Shown here one piece after another: positions 33,823-46,669 of a stretch of 64,000 nt of DNA. The position numbers and the translations under genes were made by a program. The stretch is from Eupeodes corollae. Lineage: Eukaryota; Arthropoda; Insecta; Diptera; Syrphidae. The notes beneath the pieces were generated by a model. It worked only from the letters and a program-made list of their open reading frames with translations. It was not told the DNA's origin and did no database searches. The stretch is from NCBI RefSeq assembly GCF_945859685.1, contig NC_079149.1:68528991-68592990 (forward strand). Reading direction: 5' to 3'. Each line of letters begins with the position of its first letter. Within the stretch, counting starts at the first letter, position 1.

Positions 33823-36800
33823 ATGGCTGAGTCTCCAGTGTTAGATTTTCGCAACGATTTTAGTCCAACGATTCCAGAAATAACAATCAATGTTCAGTGT
33901 CCGTCTACGCCAGGGCCCCAGCTAAATATAAAATCTCCAGATTTAAGCACTGCAAGTAGTGCTGAAGAGACAGAAACTGCTGCTCGAGGTGATGGATCCA
34001 ATTCGCCACCACCGAATTGTGCAATTTGCCTGGGAAAGTGCAGAAACAAATGTTTCACCGATTCATGCATGCATCAATTTTGTTTCAAGTGTCTACTGGA
34101 ATGGAGCAAGGCATGATCTATTAAGATGAGTCACAGATGGAAATTGAGTTATCTCACGTCGTTTTTTATTTATGTTTCAGGTCAAACCAGAGTGTCCTCT
34201 GTGCAAGCAGACCTTTAAGGCGATCATCCACAATGTCAAATCCATTGATCAGTTCGAGGAGTATCTGGTGCAGCAACCAGTACCGGTGTCGCCGAATCCA
34301 GATACATTTCCACCATTCACAATACCAGCACACCTCTACCCAAGACTGCCGTCATTATATAACCGACCTGTTCAAATCTATATGGACGACATGGCCATGT
34401 AAGGGTCAACAAATCTTTGGAATTGCTATTTTCAAAATTTCTATGGAAACTTTTGTTCTTTTTTTTATGAAGGAATACATTGGATCTTACGGGAACTTCA
34501 TCCTCAACATCAAACAATGCCAACGCAAATGTAATTCGTAGTAGTTCTACTTATTACCGAAGAATACTGCCACCTCCGGCTCAGTTGTTGGACATGTATA
34601 GTCAGGAAACTATACAAGGCGAGACGGGCAGTGGCAGTTTGAGTCAACTTTGGCGGCGATATGTTTATGATAGGAAACTGTATGCGTTGCCACTGCCTGA
34701 TGTAACTGGGAGATTCCGCGAGACTAGCGCTCGTTTTTACAGGTAAGCGATAGATTTTGGAGAGAAAATATTTTATTATTTGAAATAGAGGTTCATAGTT
34801 CAAGTAAATAGTAACTTCGCAACGCCCCTATTCTGGTAAAACTCGCTTATACCTCATAAGTCAATACCATCTAAGATTGTGAGGTAAGCTTTACATTTTC
34901 GGTTTTTTGTCTTTGGCCTATTGATTAGGCGATAATTTTATAACTCCACTGAACCAATATAAATAAAAAAACACAGTTTTTGGTGTATAATTAATTTGGG
35001 GATACAAAATTTTTATTTTTCCCACAAGGGTATGTAACCGCCCAATTAAAATAAAATAAAAAATGAGGACTTTTCAATCCTAAACCTAAATAAAATATTT
35101 CCATGACTTTATAATTATGAAATATATTCCTTTAAATATTTGAAAAAGGGCATTTTAGGTTTAATGCTTCAATTCAACGCTGCAAGAGTGTGTGTCCTAA
35201 AAGATCTCAATACACACAAATACTGGCATCCCCGAATAGGCAAAACCACTGCGTACTTTTTTTCATCTATCCTACTCTTCAGATCTCGTTCCGAGATGAA
35301 AAACAGCATTTATGCAGTCCATACCCTTAAAAGGGCGAATCCTGCTCCCCTACTCATTATCGGATAGGTTCAAGTCTGAAAGCCACAAAATAAATGCTGG
35401 TGTACTCCAGATCTCTGTTTTATCTCCAACACTCTCTTTCTTATTTTTATTAATAACCTCCTGCTTGCTACTTCTAATTCAATAAGTTGTTTTGCTGACG
35501 ATAGTACTCTTAGGTTTTCATATTTTTTTTCAGACACATCCCTCAAACTAGAAATCTCCATGTTCTCGGTATGTGTCACCAACCCCCTCTCTGTGAACGA
35601 TCACATACGCTATGCCGTCCGGGGTTTGGGTTTCCTTAGGCAATGTGAAAATATAGTAGTACTCGTGGAGTGATAGTTAGTGCGTTGGACTGTCATGCCA
35701 GAGGTCTTAGGTTCAAACCCTGAATGCGCTATCTAAAGTTTTTTCACGGGTATTGCTTCTTGCGTGGAATTGATAAATCCTCCAAGAGCAATTCTCGTCA
35801 TCAAAATAGCTTTCTCGAAGTAACCGTTCGAATTCGGCTAAACAGCCTTATTATGAGTATCAATTTGATAGTCGATAATTTCTATCAATTATTTGATAAG
35901 TTGGTATTATGGGTATCAACTGGTAATTTAGGCCGATTGTGAATATATATCAAAAGTTCATTGCGAATGAGTTTTATTTATTTTGTTTGACTTTTCACGT
36001 GTGAAGTATTTAGTGATTTTTCGGCCACTAAAAGAAAAATTCTTTGTTTAAAAATGTAGTTGCTCTTTTAAAAAATTACTTTGTTTCTATATGTGGTATT
36101 TTTGTATTTAAGAGCAGAATAGTAAGCAACGTTTCCTACGCTCAATTGGTAACTTCCTAGGGCAAAGAATTTTAAAACCGCTGCTACTTTTAGTACATAT
36201 GGAATGGATTGTTGACTTCTGATTGGTTTAAGTTTTGAACGAATTTTCATTGTAGTTTCATTAGCCATTGCAAGATTTAAAGGAAAGCATCTTATTACAT
36301 TGTGTTCGCCAAAGCCATTGGGTTGGAAGATCACGTAATGCTGTGCGTATTGTTGCGGGTTTCTGACTTGCGTTAACTTCATCATGACGCCCTTCAAAAA
36401 ACAATTCTGTCGAAGAGGATAATAAAAATGTATTTAAGACGTAACAACCAAGAATTTGTGGTTGATATGAAAATTGATGTGTATCTATTTTTTGATAACC
36501 ATAATTACCAAGTGTTTCGAAAAATCATTCACAATAATGATAACATTCGTAGTTCATCAACAAAGTTGGTAGCCATAATACCAATACATCAAAAATATTG
36601 GTATGTATCAAGTACATATCTAGTTGATAGTTGATAGCCATAATAGGGCTATAAGACTGTAGGTCTCCCCCCATCCCCGACAACATTACTCGCACATATG
36701 AATTGTTGAGAGTTATAAGTCACTAGGAACTTATTCTCAACGAGCTGTTGCGCCACCTAATTTATTTTTCATAATGTAGTAAAATTGTCTCCCCTTTTGA

Positions 36801-39800
36801 TTTGGCTTTTATTTACACGACTTACGTCTTCTTTACCAATCGTAAATGGTGTTTAAAATTTCCTTCGGAATTTATTGCTTTAGCGAAAGGTTTGAGGTTT
36901 GTTTTATTCTGGACAGAGCTTTTCCTCCAAAATGTTAAGTAAGTTCGACAATCCTTCTGAAAATGTACACGGAGAAATCCTTGAGGCAATTTTTACCAGC
37001 TATCTTTACCTGGTCCATGTTCTCTCGACATGGAGAGAAGTTAAAGTTGTTTTATAATCAAAGCAGGTAAATGCTCGCAAGTCAATCCTTAAGATCTACG
37101 ACCTATAAGTCTATCATCATTCCTTCTTAAGATTGGAAAGATTGATTGCTATCCATTTAAGGGCAAGTATTAATGCAAGACTTCTGTCTTCGTCTCAACA
37201 TGCCTATTGTAAAGGTAAATCGGTGAATACAGCGTTACACTCCTTGGTACGCACTGTCGAATATTCGCTCCATCTTAAAGCATTTAATATGATTGCTTTC
37301 CTTGACATCAAAGGTGCCTTTAACAACGTCGACACATCTGCAATCACATCTGCACTAAAATCTCTAAATGTAGAGAGTTCGCTTAGGGAGTTGATTCATT
37401 TAATGCTGACTAGCAGAATAATCAACTCAAAACTGAGCAACTTTTCTGGTAGACGATTCGTTAGTAGAGGGACACCGCAAGGAGGTGTTCTATCCCCTCC
37501 CCTCTGGAATCTAGTGGTGAATGAAATCCTAACTAGTCTGGATTCGGAGGGTTTCAGAGTGATAGCCTATGCGGACGACGTTGCTATAGCGGTTTCAGGA
37601 AAGCATCTTAACACCTTAAAAGAACTCTTACAAAATGCCTTAGACAGACTAATACTTTGGGCGGATAGGAGTGGACTGGGTGTTAACCCACACAAAACCG
37701 ATTTAGTCTTATTTTCGAGGAGATACAAAATTAAATTTGTCAACCCTCCCTATATTAAAGGAATCCAATTAAATTTCTCCGACGAGAATAAACACCTGGG
37801 TCTTGTCTTAGATAAAAAAAACTAAATTGGAAGCGCAACGTACAGGAAAGAGTCAAAAAAGCTACTGTAGCTGTCTTTTCTTGCAAAAAAGCTATTGGTA
37901 ATAAATGGGGCTTACAAACCAGAATCACGAATTGGCTGTACACATCGGTAGTCATACCGATTTTAATATACAGTGTGGCTGTATAGTGGACTGCTTTAGA
38001 GAAAGGAATAAACCGGGATTAATTAAATAAAGTCCAACGTTCAGCTAGCCTATGTATAAGCGGATCGCTTCGCACGACCCCATCTGCGGCACAGGATACC
38101 TTATTCTACCTAACAACTCTTGACATTTTTAGCACAGTGATTAGCTACAGTGCAGACCATCCTACCACGTTTGGCACGCACTGGCATACCAATCGCTACT
38201 TGTAAACTGTTGCTAATGCAGGACGCTGTGAGGAGGGCAGGCACTAGGTGGAACAACATCGCATATAAGCTCGATAATAGGTGTAATAACAAGTTACTGT
38301 CTAATAGGAAAGCACGCTAGGCGTAGGACGAGGAAGAGGAGGAAAAATGCCCTGCTGTTGCTCGAAAACGCAAGAATTACCTAGGAGAATTCTTCTTTAA
38401 CTATCTAAACGATCTCGAACGGACTCAAACTAGTTCCATTTAGCTTAGGAGGAAGCCTCAAGATTCATGTGGTATCACAATTTGCCATTAAACTAGCCTA
38501 AGTGTGTCCGTTTCCATCTTGGACGGCCACTTCAACCTAACCTAAGACATACATCGTGGTTGGCCCTTTGGTCCCACCTTCAGCAAAATAATGCATACAT
38601 GCACTTAGTCTGATGATTTTGGACACAGCGAATGATTTATTTGCCTAGGGAAAAAATAGGATATATTAGAATATTTGGATTGGCACAATTTTCAATTTTA
38701 TTTAAAATCCTTGTGGTAACTCAAATGGGTTAGAATAATCCTTAAATTCACTTCTTATTGACCTTATTTTTGTTTTTATTAAAAAGTTAAAAATTTGATC
38801 CAACAAAACAAAATTTATTCTAAATAACTAGAAATGTTTGTGTCAAAACAGTCTTATGGGGGTGAGGGACTTTATTGCTTGAAGACGAGTAATTTACATA
38901 CATGCAGTGGCCGACAAAAGTCTACGTACGACCACTTTCTTGCAATTTGGAGGCAAGGGCTTTGGGTTGGTGAGTACAGTTGTCATGAAGCATAGTAAAT
39001 GAGACAATATGAGCCGCATCTTTCTGAATTCCAAATGTGACCAAGTCTCAAACCATCAACTGATACTTTTAAATTATATTCCAAAATGTATTCATATTCA
39101 TAAATATCCACAACACCCTCAATAAACCCCAACTTACCAACTCCAGAAACTGCCGTAGCGCCATGCTTAGCAACTAAGTTCTTTGGATGCATCGCTGAAT
39201 TTGTTTTTCTAATACTTTTACACTTCCAAAACTGTTGTAGTTTGAATTATAGCCCATTTCAATATTCTTTTGCGCGCATTCCAATTGAAGCTATCGATTT
39301 TTTTGCTTATAATTGGTTCTTTGCGAGGAGTTCAGCTACAGTAACCATTATTATTTAATGAACTTTGTATGGTTCGTGGATGTACTATTTTTTCTGATCT
39401 TATTCCAAATCCTTTGGCCAATTTCGTTGCATTAATTTAACAATCTTTGTTTACTTCCTTTAAATATATTTAACTGACATCTCTACCATTAAGCTTCTTC
39501 GAATAGCCATTAAGCATCTTGTTTTCAACAGTGCCATTGGTTTTTAAGTTAGTAAAGATTCATTCATTCTGTTTCATTTCTATATTTTCCAACCATATTT
39601 CGTACTTCAATTGAAATTTCCTTCCAAAATATAAGATCTATAAAGAGATTCTCCCCAAAATGATGGTATTTAAATATTCTTTAAAATGCAAATGCTCGTA
39701 TCTATAAATCTGAAAAATTAGAAATAATACCCGAACCGACAATTTGTCTTCTTTAAAGGGCCCTACACACCATCAATATTGCCTGTCAATTTCACTTGAA

Positions 39801-42800
39801 CTAGTCTCGATTCAGGTAACATTAATCGTTCGTAGAGCCGCCAATGTTTCTCACAGTTAAAATTGACGCATTGATGGGAACCAATAAAAATTTTGATTTT
39901 CTTTCATTTTAACTCCAGGACATTAATAATGTAGTGTGAATTTTTGTTCTGCCTGCGACTAAAGAGGAAAATGATTGGGCGGAGATTCGAGATGAAAATT
40001 TAAGGTCTTCAAAGCTTCTTCGAGTGACTAAAAAACGTAGATTTGTTAATACACTCTCTCATTACTGTATCCTTTTTGTAATATGTGGGCTGACCAACTT
40101 CAATCATTCAATGAAAAGATGTTCATCCACTCTTAGAAAATTCCAGTAATCTTCATCGAAATTTGAAAGTTCTCTACGTAAAGAACTAGATCCATATGTT
40201 GTTCGTTTCAACAACCACTTCTCTTTTACCCGTGGTTTAGATTTTTCATTTAAAATTAAAATACTCGCTGCAGCTCCCGCTGCAAGAACACACAATCATA
40301 AGCATCCATCTTCTTTGAAAGTCTAGAAACAATTGAACAAAAATAAAGCAATATGATTGTCAATGTTAACTATGTGTGGTAGCTATTGATGGTTCTTTAA
40401 GGATAGTATCCTTCTTCTTCTTCTACACTTTTAACTGGTCATACTGTCTGAGGAAATATTGAACATTTATTTCATGTCCTTATAACGTATCATAATATTT
40501 TACATTTTGCAATTCCTTTATTACTTTTGAAACGTTTTTGATCAAAATAACTAAATACGATTGCTCTGAAACAAAATATTATGTTGGACAAATTCACTAA
40601 AATAGATAAATCTCAGATAGAATATTTTACCACAATTGGTAACCGAGAAATCAATCATAAAAAGGGATGATTTCCTATTGGACAGTGTCCGGACCTTGGG
40701 CGCTTTAAATCCATTGTAGGTCAGATGTTTTCGTAGCCTGATAGGTGATGTTGTTATTCCAACTGATGTTGGTTTTCCTTACAGCGTCATGTTTTAGCAA
40801 AAGCTTACATATAGCTATTCGTCTTTTAGGAATGCCCTACATTACGGATTGGCCGATGCTGATCTGTTATTATCAAGCTTTGAGGCGAATAGCGGTGCTT
40901 GCAGATAATTTTGTTTGTGTCACATAGAGTAAAGTGTCCAGTGCCGTAGATGTGATCGTACATAGCGATAAGCTTCTTCCTACTCAAGCTGAACGTTAGT
41001 TTTAGATTAGTTTGTCGCCGTTTACACCCTTGTCTAAAGCAGTCCAACATACTGCCACACTGTATAGTAGAACCGATCTGATTAACGATTTGTACAATTA
41101 AAGCTTAGCACGGGTCCTGGGCCTCAAGTAATAACTTTCGCCAGCTTGCTGCCTCCAGTTTCGAATACCATATTGACGTGCGTCGGTCCAACTTGATCAC
41201 TCCACCGGAGATAAGGCCTGCCTCTGCTTCTTGTTCCCTCAGGGTTGGCGTTGAATACCTTACGGGATGGAGCTTCGTTGTTCATTCGCTCGACATGCCC
41301 TAGCCATCCTAAGCGTTGAACCCGCAGTTTTTTACCAGTAGCAAGTAGCTGTAAACCTCGTATAACTCATGTCAATTAGCACGTTTTTACGGTTTGAATC
41401 AACTCTATTTAACGACATTAAATACTTCGTTTTCTCTTCGTTAATATCAAGACTCATTTTCTTCGCGTCAGACTCAAAAGAGAAGGCCAATTAATTCGTC
41501 AGTAAATGACTCCAGCCGTTCACATTATATGCTTGACAAGATCTTGTATACAATGTTTAAAAGGCTAATGCCTCTGTAGTTGTCGCAGAGAAGGCGGTCA
41601 CCCTTTTTATGGATCGGGCAGATGGTGCTTAAATTCCACTCGTCGAGCATGCTTTCTTTCATCCAAATTTTAGTAACTAGCTGGTGCATGCTCCTTATCC
41701 GTCATCACCTGCCGCTTTATTCGACTTCAGCCTGGTGATGGCTAGTTTGATCTCACTCTGTTCGGGTGAGTGGAACTCTAGATCGTCAACCAAATGGAAT
41801 TGACGAGGTTGCTCGCTGGCAGAACCGTTGACTTCATCACCATTAAGCAGCTGGTTGAAATGATCTCTCCAGATTTTTAACATGGACTGCGTCTCACCTG
41901 CAGGCTCCAGGCCGGCTAGTGAATCCTGTTGTTTTCTTTTTGAATCTTCTATAAAAGCTCCGCCCCCTTTGCCTGTTAAAAAATCCTTGGATCTCCTCGA
42001 TTTTACGCTGCTCAGGGCTTTTTTCTGAACAAGCGATTCTTATCCCTTTTGATAAATATATACATTAAATTCATAGCACAACATGAACCGGTTGTGTATA
42101 TCAGTTCGAATTTGCCTCAAAATAAATTCGTATCATCGAACGACAGTGCTCACTGTTGATGGCGATTATCTGACCAAAAGTTACAGCCCAAAGGTCATAA
42201 TAGTCGACAGTAAAATAAAGGAAGGGCGCAAAACGTTGGAATAATCGAAGATTGAAAACATAGGAAGTTGGTGCTATACAAAATTTAATTGCTTTTCCAT
42301 ATACAAAATATATATTCTGAGAAAATACTTCATGAATTTATTTTTGTTTTTATTTTTTCAGAGACAACCAAGCACAAACTCATCGTTTAATTCAATGGAT
42401 AAATCGTGACATTGTTTGTTTATTACGCAACACCGATCATGATGTTAATTCAGTTATGGAACAAATAAATACCTGGCTTATAAACTGTAACATTCTCTCA
42501 CCAGAATTCAGGAGGCGTCTGCAACCATTCCTGGGCACAAAGACTGCTCATTTTATTCACGAGCTGCACAATTTCGCTCGTAGTCCTTATGACATGATCG
42601 GATACGATCGTGTAGTTCAATATTCGTCAAATAGTGCCGAAGAAATTGTAATAGAATTTTCTTCAACATCTTCAGCCGGTTCAGATGTTGAGAGTGTGTA
42701 CAATGTATTATCAGATCCTGGCACAAGTAGGCGAGCCAGTTCACAACCAAATTCAACCCCAGCAAATAGCGGTGGTGGTTTTAACTTGTACACGACAACA

Positions 42801-44153
42801 ACAGCTGCATCTTCACAGGCTTCGGCTATAAATCTTTCCACACACAATCGCGGTGCAAGCGGTGACATAAGCGAAGGCACTACTACAACGTCAACAGTCG
42901 AAGCAATAAATGCACCTATTTCAGAAAGACCCGATAATATTGTATTGTCATCAACCAGCAGCGATGAGTGCGAATTCGTCCTTGAACAAAAGCCTCCACA
43001 TTTGCGAACACCTGAAATGGTGAGTTTGAACTCAAACTCCGATAGCGATGTTGTGTTCGTCCAGGAGACAAAAACCGCATCAATACCATCGGCAATAGCA
43101 AAGTGCGCCTCTTCAACAAACAACACCCGTGTCCGTAGAGCACAACGTAGGCGAGCAAATCCTAGTTTGAATAATACTTCATTTAGTACTTCAAACTCTG
43201 ATTCAGATGGATTTAACTATGCTGACGCTTGTCCTTCAACATCGAAAAAGTTGAAGCTAGATGGTAGAGAAGAAAATGCAGCTGCCAGTGGTGATACGAG
43301 CGCCAGTGGTGGTTCAGATTATAAGCCAGAAAATGATACGTTACCAAAAGTAAAAGAAGAGTTTAACCAGGGAGCATCCACCTCAACAGGGCTCCAAAGC
43401 CGGTACCGAGGTACACGGCCAAATAATGTGCGTACACGTTATTATAGACGTAATAATGACACAAGTGACAGTGATGATCTAGATGAAAGTAGGTCATCAG
43501 CTTCGGACTCTGGGCTTACAACAGAGGGTTCCGATTCAGATTCAGACTCTGACACATCATGGTCGAAATCTCGGCGTAAAAGCAACAAACAGTCACTCAA
43601 ACGTTCCCGCCACCGAAAGATAAGCAAAACCACCGCCAGCAGTCGCAAATCTCGTCGACAAATTCCTGCTCCAACAAAATCTAAACGTATCAAACGAAAC
43701 AAAAGCAACAAAACAGATGCGAGTAGCAAACCAACATCTTCAAAGAAAAAGAAAACACTCAAACGCTCTCGAAGGAAATCCTCAAAAAGCAAATCGACCC
43801 GAACGAAAAAAAGAAATGCTTCACTAACATCGACAACGTCTGAGGATGAAGAAGAGCTTTTAAAGATCAATGAAAACACACAACCATGGAGTGGCACAAT
43901 TTCATCCCCAGCTTCTCCTGTACATCACCAGAGTGAAAATGAACGAACTCAGTCACCATCCGCACATTTAAGGTCTGCGACTTCATCACCAGCTTCGAAC
44001 TCCGCAACCACAAGTGATGCAAACGAAGCATTAGAGCGCCCCAGTTCCAATGCAGCAGCTGCGGATTCCATTACTCCAAGCTCCCCAGATCTGCCGCTGG
44101 ACGCAGACGATAATCCAAATGCGAAATTACCCATATACTCGGATTCTGATTAA
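33823..44153 (+). CDS. Topors: E3 ubiquitin/SUMO ligase Topors homologue (topoisomerase I-binding RING protein)
   Basis: RING-type ligase; in flies dTopors acts on nuclear and chromatin-insulator proteins (family knowledge). Exons 33823-34110, 34181-34398, 34473-34742 and 42362-44153 give 855 codons, all phases agreeing. The ATG at 33823 (context AATAATTATGG) is the first in frame. Residues 66-106 form the C3HC4 RING: CAIC, CFTDSCMHQFC, FKC, and after the junction ECPLC. The first coding intron (34111-34180) begins GC, not GT. Exon 4 continues with the conserved HRLIQWINRDI and IHELHNFARSPYDMIGYDR segments. The rest is Ser-rich, then SR/Lys-rich (about 43560-43850, SRHRKISKTTASSRKSRRQI), ending in acidic YSDSD. 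Intron 3 is 7.6 kb and packed with transposons. The length is near that of the fly and human proteins. Confidence 0.95.
35150..35660 (+). pseudogene. Jockey-like non-LTR fragment
   Basis: Matches parts of the element at 55042-57675: LKDLNTHKYWHP, GVLQISVLSPTLFLIFINNL-type text (about 35400) and DHIRYAVRGLGFLR (about 35590-35640). Much of the reverse transcriptase is deleted. Located in Topors intron 3. Confidence 0.75.
35655..36765 (+). mobile_element. tRNA-derived SINE (family 1) split by a DNA transposon
   Basis: SINE head 35655-35840 in plus orientation: TAGTACTCGTGGAGTGATAG, GTTAGTGCGTTGGACTGTCA, GGTTCAAACCC. The body continues only at 36655 (TGTAGGTCTCC...) and ends with GAGCTGTTGCGCCACCTAAT at 36748-36767. 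The two halves together make a standard copy, so the 0.8 kb between them is an insertion. Confidence 0.85.
35840..36655 (-). mobile_element. PIF/Harbinger transposon remnant inside the SINE
   Basis: The ends are inverted repeats (AGCCTTATTATGAGTATCAA left; AGCCCTATTATGGCTATCAA inverted right), with a probable TAA duplication of target. The minus strand 36397-36068 encodes a decayed N-terminal transposase piece with VAAVLKFFALGSYQLSVGN, a block typical of HARBI1-like transposases. No catalytic domain remains. Confidence 0.75.
36766..37090. other. Topors: Topors intron 3, no feature seen
   Basis: Intron sequence between SINE and the next retrotransposon. Nothing recognised. Confidence 0.35.
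37090..38560 (+). pseudogene. R1/LOA-type non-LTR retrotransposon, reverse transcriptase and 3' part
   Basis: ORF 37133-37825 carries reverse transcriptase blocks in order: IAFLDIKGAFNNVD, GTPQGGVLSPPLWN, FRVIAYADDVAIAVSG (catalytic YADD), GLGVNPHKTDLVLF and NKHLGLVLDKK. After a frame break, VQRSASLCISGSLRTTPSA (about 38030-38095) continues the C-terminal part. A YLGEFFFNYLNDLE block (about 38380) marks the C-terminus, and the 3' end has an AACCTAACCTAAG tail (about 38535-38550). The endonuclease and RNase H are missing. It lies in Topors intron 3. Confidence 0.8.
38904..39420 (-). pseudogene. Tc1-like transposon remnant
   Basis: The left edge has a Tc1-type terminus CAGTGGCCGACAAAAGTCTA at 38904. 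The minus strand 39192-38983 encodes HPKNLVAKHGATAVSGVGKLGFIEGVVDIYEYEYILEYNLK, the central part of a Tc1 transposase (the WGCM block is degraded). The opposite terminus was not found, so it is truncated. Located in Topors intron 3. Confidence 0.7.
39420..40680. other. Topors: Topors intron 3, no feature seen
   Basis: AT-rich intron. No gene or clear repeat recognised. Confidence 0.35.
40680..41070 (-). pseudogene. LOA-type retrotransposon fragment
   Basis: Read on the minus strand, CWTALDKG..., SLSLCTITSTALDTLLYVT and the following text parallel the VQRSASLCISGSLRTTPSAAQDTLFYLT region of the element at 37090-38560. Stops and frame changes throughout. Confidence 0.55.
41090..42050 (-). pseudogene. 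non-LTR retrotransposon remnant with internal deletions
   Basis: Minus-strand pieces in transcript order. IQGFF...AVHVKNLERSFQ with MLKIWRDHFNQLLNGDEVNG (41883). SEIKLAITRLKSNKAAGDD. ESMLDEWNLSTICPIHKKGDRL and CDNYRGI-like text (about 41650-41580). After a deletion, KKMSLDINEEKTKYLMSLN (about 41460-41400). Finally HVERMNNEAPSRKVFNANPEGTR with SRGRPYLRWSDQVG (about 41300-41190). The catalytic YADD block is lost. It is related in type to 22190-23330. Confidence 0.75.
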
Positions 44154-45354
44154 AAAATCAAAAACCTCCAATAGCTGAGAAATTATTACATTTTTCTGAA
44201 ATATTGAATAGAGAGAGAGTATAAAATAATTTTGTAAGTTTGTTCAAATATTTTTAATGTAAACATAAAACAAGTTACTCTGTTCAGGCGGTTTTAAGCC
44301 CGACACTATCGTTGTCAAGTTTCTTTTGGAGTACTGACATTGCCGGTATATTAGAAGCTTCATAACGGAACGGTCTTAGTCGTGGTGGTCTTGAAGAGAA
44401 ACTTCTGTAAACAGTGAAAAGTGACAGGAATTTGTATATGAGGTGCAGCTTGAAAACATATTCCGGGTCATTACAGCTTCAATAGGTTGTCGCCATTACA
44501 ATTGTGTTTCCAAATAATTCGTAGTTGCTGGAGCACATATACAACTTCTGCTACACTGCCACTACCACAGCTTTCTCACTCACCACCATTTCTAGGGTCT
44601 TGACAGAATTTTGAAATAAACAAAGAATTGTAAGTTATAATTTGTAAATGATGATTGGCAGACAGAAAACAATGAGAACATTTAACTGATTTAAAACAAT
44701 TTTTCCCAAAAACAAAAACATCTGTCGGTACTGCCAACAACCACAGACTCCTCTATCTGCTTCCCATTCAAATTATACATGTGGCTGATAGCAGACGCAA
44801 AAATAATAAGTTTTGTCGTAAGCACGACTGTAATGGTCTTATTTTATAAATAAATTAAGTTAAACCTCTAGTTGTAAAATTTAAATCACTGTGTTTTATT
44901 TATTAAAAATTAAAATCTATTTAAAATGAAATAGAAGCTCAAAACATAAAGTCCATTGTACCACCATTGTTTTTCTATTTTTATCTAAGGTCTTACATCG
45001 TATTGCAGATACAACACTAAATACCCCGCATCTGTTCTTTTTTTCGACATCAATCTAACTATCAAATAAATGTGATCTTTCGTTGCTTACAGAAATATTA
45101 CAATATCTTTTAGTTCTTTTTTGTTTTATTTAAATCTGAATAACATTTCAGTTTATTTATTTATTGTATAATTATACTCTGTAAGATACAATATCTTATA
45201 AGCTAGAGCAAATCTCAATATCATAATACTATTTTTACAAAAATTGTGCTTTGAGTTTAAAAGGTGGAAATATTATGTATGCATTAAACAGATTAACAAA
45301 ACAAAATCAATTATGTAGGTATAATTTAAAAAAAAGAAATTAATATATAATGTA
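44154..45354. other. Topors 3' flank
   Basis: Begins with Topors 3' UTR. AATAAA-like signals are at about 44613 (GAAATAAAC) and 44847 (ATAAATAAATTAAG). The rest is AT-rich, nothing else recognised. Confidence 0.4.
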
Positions 45355-46584
45355 CAGTGGCGAGCAAAATAATAGCAGTGTAATAGGACAGAACCAATAA
45401 TTCTTTATAATTCAATAACAAAGCCACTTTTTCGTAACTCTACTGTATTTTGGTACTCAGAGTAATTATGTTTACAAGTGGAAGATAATTTAACGGTAAA
45501 TTCTCCATGCTTTGTTTAAATGGTGCTTTTTCTAGTGTGATTTATTATTTTAGGCGAGCAAAATAACAGCAGTGATTGACAAATTTATTTTAAATAATTG
45601 TGTTTTGATTTCAAAAGTGATAAAAAGTAAGCCCTGTTATTCTATTTTATAGTTCCATCTAAATTGTAATAAAATGATTGAATTTATGAATTTAAAGTAG
45701 GTAGAGACAAGCAATGCACACTGGAGAGGCGGGAAATTATAAAAAAAGCTTGTTTTGGAAGGCAAGACCTATAAAAAAAATTCAAGAACTTCTTGGCTGT
45801 TTGGCGAAGATGATACTGAACGCCATAACCTTTGAAGAAAAAGCAGAAACCAGGGGACGGAAACAATCTCTAACACCATCTTTTAAAAAACGTTTGCTTT
45901 TTAAGAAATAATCCTACAGCAGCAGCTACAGAGATTGCAGACGAGCTTGAGGTTCCGTGCGGTGTGCATACAGTACGGAGAATACTAAGGGAGCATAACC
46001 TAAATGCTCGCAGTCCAAGAAAGGTTCCACTTTTAAAGAAGAACCATGTAGTATAAAGGATGAAGTTTGAGCGCGAGCATTTAGGATGGGCTCCTGAAAA
46101 GTGGCGAAACATTCTCTGGACCGATGAGAGAAAGGTGGTTCTCTATGGTGGTAAAGGATCTCGGCAGTTTGTGAGAAGAACCCCGAACATGGATACACCA
46201 CAAAAACAATAAAGCATGGGGGATTCAGTATAATGGTTTCGGAATGCTTCTCCTATTATGGAGTTCCTTATTCTCCTATTATGGATATCCTTAAAAACAC
46301 CATGCTGTCATATGCCGAATACGAAATGCCGCTCAAATAGGTCTTCCAGCAGGATAACGACGCAAAGCAGAGCAGCGAGGCAAAACCAAAAAATAACAGA
46401 GTTATAGAACGTTGCTGCTTAAGTAATTAGCAATATATTAAATTCCATTCTTACTAAAAATTAAATTTTACTGAATCTTAAGGAGTTTTACTTAGAAATC
46501 TTTTCAACACCAAAGCCCTTTTTATGTTTTATGTTTTTTTTTTTAATAATTTTTCAAGTACTGCCAATTTTTTGCTTGCAACTG
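45355..46584 (+). mobile_element. Tc1-like transposon, 1230 bp, decayed transposase
   Basis: The ends are inverted repeats: CAGTGGCGAGCAAAATAATA on the left and, inverted, CAGTTGCAAGCAAAAAATTG on the right, each flanked by TA (45353-45354 and 46585-46586). A second GGCGAGCAAAATAACAGCAG copy at about 45553 repeats the left terminus, giving an IR/DR layout. The plus strand encodes a broken Tc1 transposase: SLFWKARPIKKIQELLG, TRGRKQSLTPSFKKRL, HLGWAPEKWRNILWTDERKV (first catalytic Asp in TDE), KHGGFSIMVSECFS, and FQQDNDAKQ (second catalytic Asp). Stops at 45909 and others make it inactive. Confidence 0.88.
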
Positions 46585-46669
46585 TAAAATCGAAATGATC
46601 TAAAAATTTACAATTAATTATCATAAAGACCACTTTCATCACCATAATTTTCATCATCAAATAAGCACA

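Noticed and set aside
35655..35725. tRNA gene (A and B boxes) at this and the other SINE heads
   Set aside because: The acceptor stem does not close and a SINE body follows; these are tRNA-derived SINE heads, not functional tRNAs.
43442..43897. Minus-strand ORF of 151 codons, and others at 42617-43158
   Set aside because: Antisense of the Ser/Arg-rich Topors exon 4; no motif, no splice signals.
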